Shown here one piece after another: positions 14,927 to 16,079 of a stretch of DNA of 16,079 nt; within the stretch, counting starts at the first letter, position 1, and each line of letters begins with the position of its first letter. The DNA comes from Actinocrinis sp046724665 (GTDB lineage: Bacteria > Actinomycetota > Actinomycetes > Streptomycetales > Catenulisporaceae). Under the pieces are notes generated by a model. The model made no database searches, was not told the DNA's origin, and worked only from the letters and a program-made list of their open reading frames with translations. Position numbers and translations under genes: made by a program. Where the stretch lies: contig JBKOWZ010000110.1 of NCBI GenBank assembly GCA_046724665.1, positions 1 to 16,079 of the forward strand. The letters are read 5' to 3'.

Positions 14927-15981
14927 CAGGCGACCTTCCTCGCGCCGCGCACCGCCGCGGCCAGCGCCTCGATCAGCGGCGCGCACGCGGTGTACGAGTA
15001 CTGCAACTCGCTCAGCCACGGCGTGACCTGCCCCGCCTTGACCGCGGGCAGCGCGGCCCAGGTCGGCTTGCCGGTCAGGTCTTTGGGTTGCAGGGCCGAG
15101 CTGCGGCTGTCGAGCAGGATCAGGTCGGCCGGGTACTTGTCCACGTTCTCCCAGCTCAGGTTCTCGAAGAAGCCGCCGCTCACCTTGTCCGGCTTCACGA
15201 ACTCGACGCCGAGCTGCGCGAAGTAGCTCAGGTCCGGGTAGGCCTTCGGGTCGGAGACGTAGCAGAGGTCTGCCGCCGCCGACGCGGCCAGGACCCGGAT
15301 GCCGCCGTTGGACTTCGCCGCCGAGCGCAGCGTCTCGGCCGCGCTCTCGAAGCGCGCCTTGGCCGCCTTCACCGCCGCCGAGTCCAGGTCCGCGCCGAGC
15401 GCGGCGGCCAGCGCGGCGTAGCGGGCCAGCGGCTGCGGCAGCGCGACGTTGGCCACGGTCAGGCCGACGCTCGGTGCGAGGGCGAGGATCTGCTTGCGGC
15501 TGCCGTCCGGCACGTACCACAGCGAGTCCGGCAGCCACATGTTGGTGACCAGCAGCTGCGGGCGCAGGGCCGCGTACTTTTCGAGGTCGAACTCGCCCCA
15601 GGCGTTGCCCAGGACGGTGACCGCGTTCACGTCGAGCCGGCCGGCCATCGGGTCGGCGGTGCCGTCGGCCTTCTTCGTCGGACCGAAGACCCCGACGATG
15701 CGCCCCTTCGGCCCGACCTCGACGCCGAAGTCGTGCAGCGCGGCGGCGGTGCCGACGTAGGTGACGACGCGGGTGGGCGCGGCGGCCAGGCTGACCTTCT
15801 TCTGCCGGTCGTCGGTGAACGACCACGGCCCGGCGGACGACGCGCCGGCCCCGGTCAGGGCCGTGGACGGCGTGCCGGCACTACCGCAAGCCGCGGCCAC
15901 GGCGCCGACGCCGAGCCCCGCGCCGGCGGCGAGCAGGCCGCGGCGCGTGGTGGCATACCGCGCGGATCGGACAGAGGGCAT
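14926..15981 (-). CDS. desE: Ferri-siderophore-binding lipoprotein (ABC transporter substrate-binding protein)
   Basis: A 351-residue FecB/FepB-type binding protein that captures ferrioxamine at the cell surface for an ABC permease, which is not encoded in the window. The signal peptide carries a twin-arginine motif TRRGLL (12-17), a hydrophobic stretch and a lipobox-like AAAC with Cys32, so it is probably a Tat-exported lipoprotein. The mature part has the class III binding-protein layout with a first lobe (VVTYVGTAAALHDFGV, about 73-88), a long helix in the middle and a second lobe (PADLILLDSRSSAL). ATG 15981 has AGGGA about 8 nt upstream. First gene of the operon, directly behind an iron box. 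Its position matches desE of Streptomyces. Confidence 0.92.
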   Translation of the reverse strand: MPSVRSARYATTRRGLLAAGAGLGVGAVAAACGSAGTPSTALTGAGASSAGPWSFTDDRQKKVSLAAAPTRVVTYVGTAAALHDFGVEVGPKGRIVGVFGPTKKADGTADPMAGRLDVNAVTVLGNAWGEFDLEKYAALRPQLLVTNMWLPDSLWYVPDGSRKQILALAPSVGLTVANVALPQPLARYAALAAALGADLDSAAVKAAKARFESAAETLRSAAKSNGGIRVLAASAAADLCYVSDPKAYPDLSYFAQLGVEFVKPDKVSGGFFENLSWENVDKYPADLILLDSRSSALQPKDLTGKPTWAALPAVKAGQVTPWLSELQYSYTACAPLIEALAAAVRGARKVA

Positions 15982-16039
15982 GGATGTTCCCTGCTTTCCA
16001 GACGGTGTTCCCCGGGTACTTGAAAGATCGAACCGAAAG

Positions 16040-16058
16040 TTAGGCTAGCCTAACCTAA
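16040..16058 (-). promoter_or_regulatory. Iron box (DtxR/IdeR/DmdR operator) of the siderophore operon
   Basis: TTAGGCTAGCCTAACCTAA on the plus strand differs from the consensus TTAGGTTAGCCTAACCTAA at one position. It lies about 60 bp upstream of the desE start. When iron is plentiful, a DtxR-family repressor should bind here and shut off siderophore production, uptake and the downstream argG. Confidence 0.92.
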
Positions 16059-16071
16059 GTAGGTCACTCAA
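16042..16071 (-). promoter_or_regulatory. Predicted promoter of the siderophore operon
   Basis: On the minus strand TTGAGT (16071-16066), an 18-nt spacer and TAGCCT (16047-16042) make a plausible vegetative promoter whose -10 lies inside the iron box, so repressor binding would block it. The -10 is a modest match. The leader before desE would be about 55 nt. Confidence 0.5.
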
Positions 16072-16079
16072 GACGAGGG

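Noticed and set aside
14078..15826. Reading desF as a 582-residue protein.
   Set aside because: The first 300 residues are an out-of-frame reading of desE. ATG 14926, overlapping the desE stop, gives a normal-length siderophore-interacting protein.
1..16079. CRISPR arrays, tRNA or rRNA genes, insertion sequences or phage genes.
   Set aside because: None seen on either strand. No repeat-spacer pattern, transposase or structured RNA was recognised.

Overview
This 16 kb window is very GC-rich, with frequent GTG starts, stop/start overlaps and DtxR/IdeR-type iron boxes. That points to a filamentous or related actinobacterium (Streptomyces-like in the broad sense); the genus cannot be read from the sequence. 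Nearly every gene lies on the minus strand, the exception being one FAD monooxygenase.

Left part (1-4636): the 5' portion of a large AAA/LuxR-type regulator runs off the left edge, preceded by two copies of a 14-bp direct repeat. Next is a cytochrome P450 ending in a strong hairpin. Across a 304-bp intergenic region, an EthA-type Baeyer-Villiger monooxygenase is divergent from the P450, and it converges with a 20-bp overlap on a SAM-dependent methyltransferase. P450, BVMO and methyltransferase together look like a small oxidative tailoring or accessory set, but no scaffold-building enzyme is visible.

Middle part (4671-7140): an ECF sigma factor resembling M. tuberculosis SigL, its RslA-like zinc-binding membrane anti-sigma factor and a four-helix membrane protein are coupled by 4-base overlaps. 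A COG4315-type lipoprotein follows. Both the sigma gene and the lipoprotein gene are preceded by a TGAAC-N17-CGT promoter with identical spacing, suggesting that the sigma factor drives itself and the lipoprotein. An iron-box-like sequence lies upstream of the sigma promoter.

Right part (7415-16079): a complete desferrioxamine-type siderophore operon in the order desE-desF-desA-desB-desC-desD, behind a near-consensus iron box at the right edge. Two departures from the usual des operon stand out. The hydroxylysine acyltransferase (DesC) and the NIS synthetase (DesD) are one in-frame 799-residue fusion. The operon also continues, by a 20-bp gene overlap, into argG (argininosuccinate synthase), which would place an arginine/citrulline enzyme under iron control. 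DesA decarboxylates lysine, DesB N-hydroxylates cadaverine, DesC acylates and DesD oligomerises. DesE binds the returning ferri-siderophore and DesF probably reduces it to release iron.
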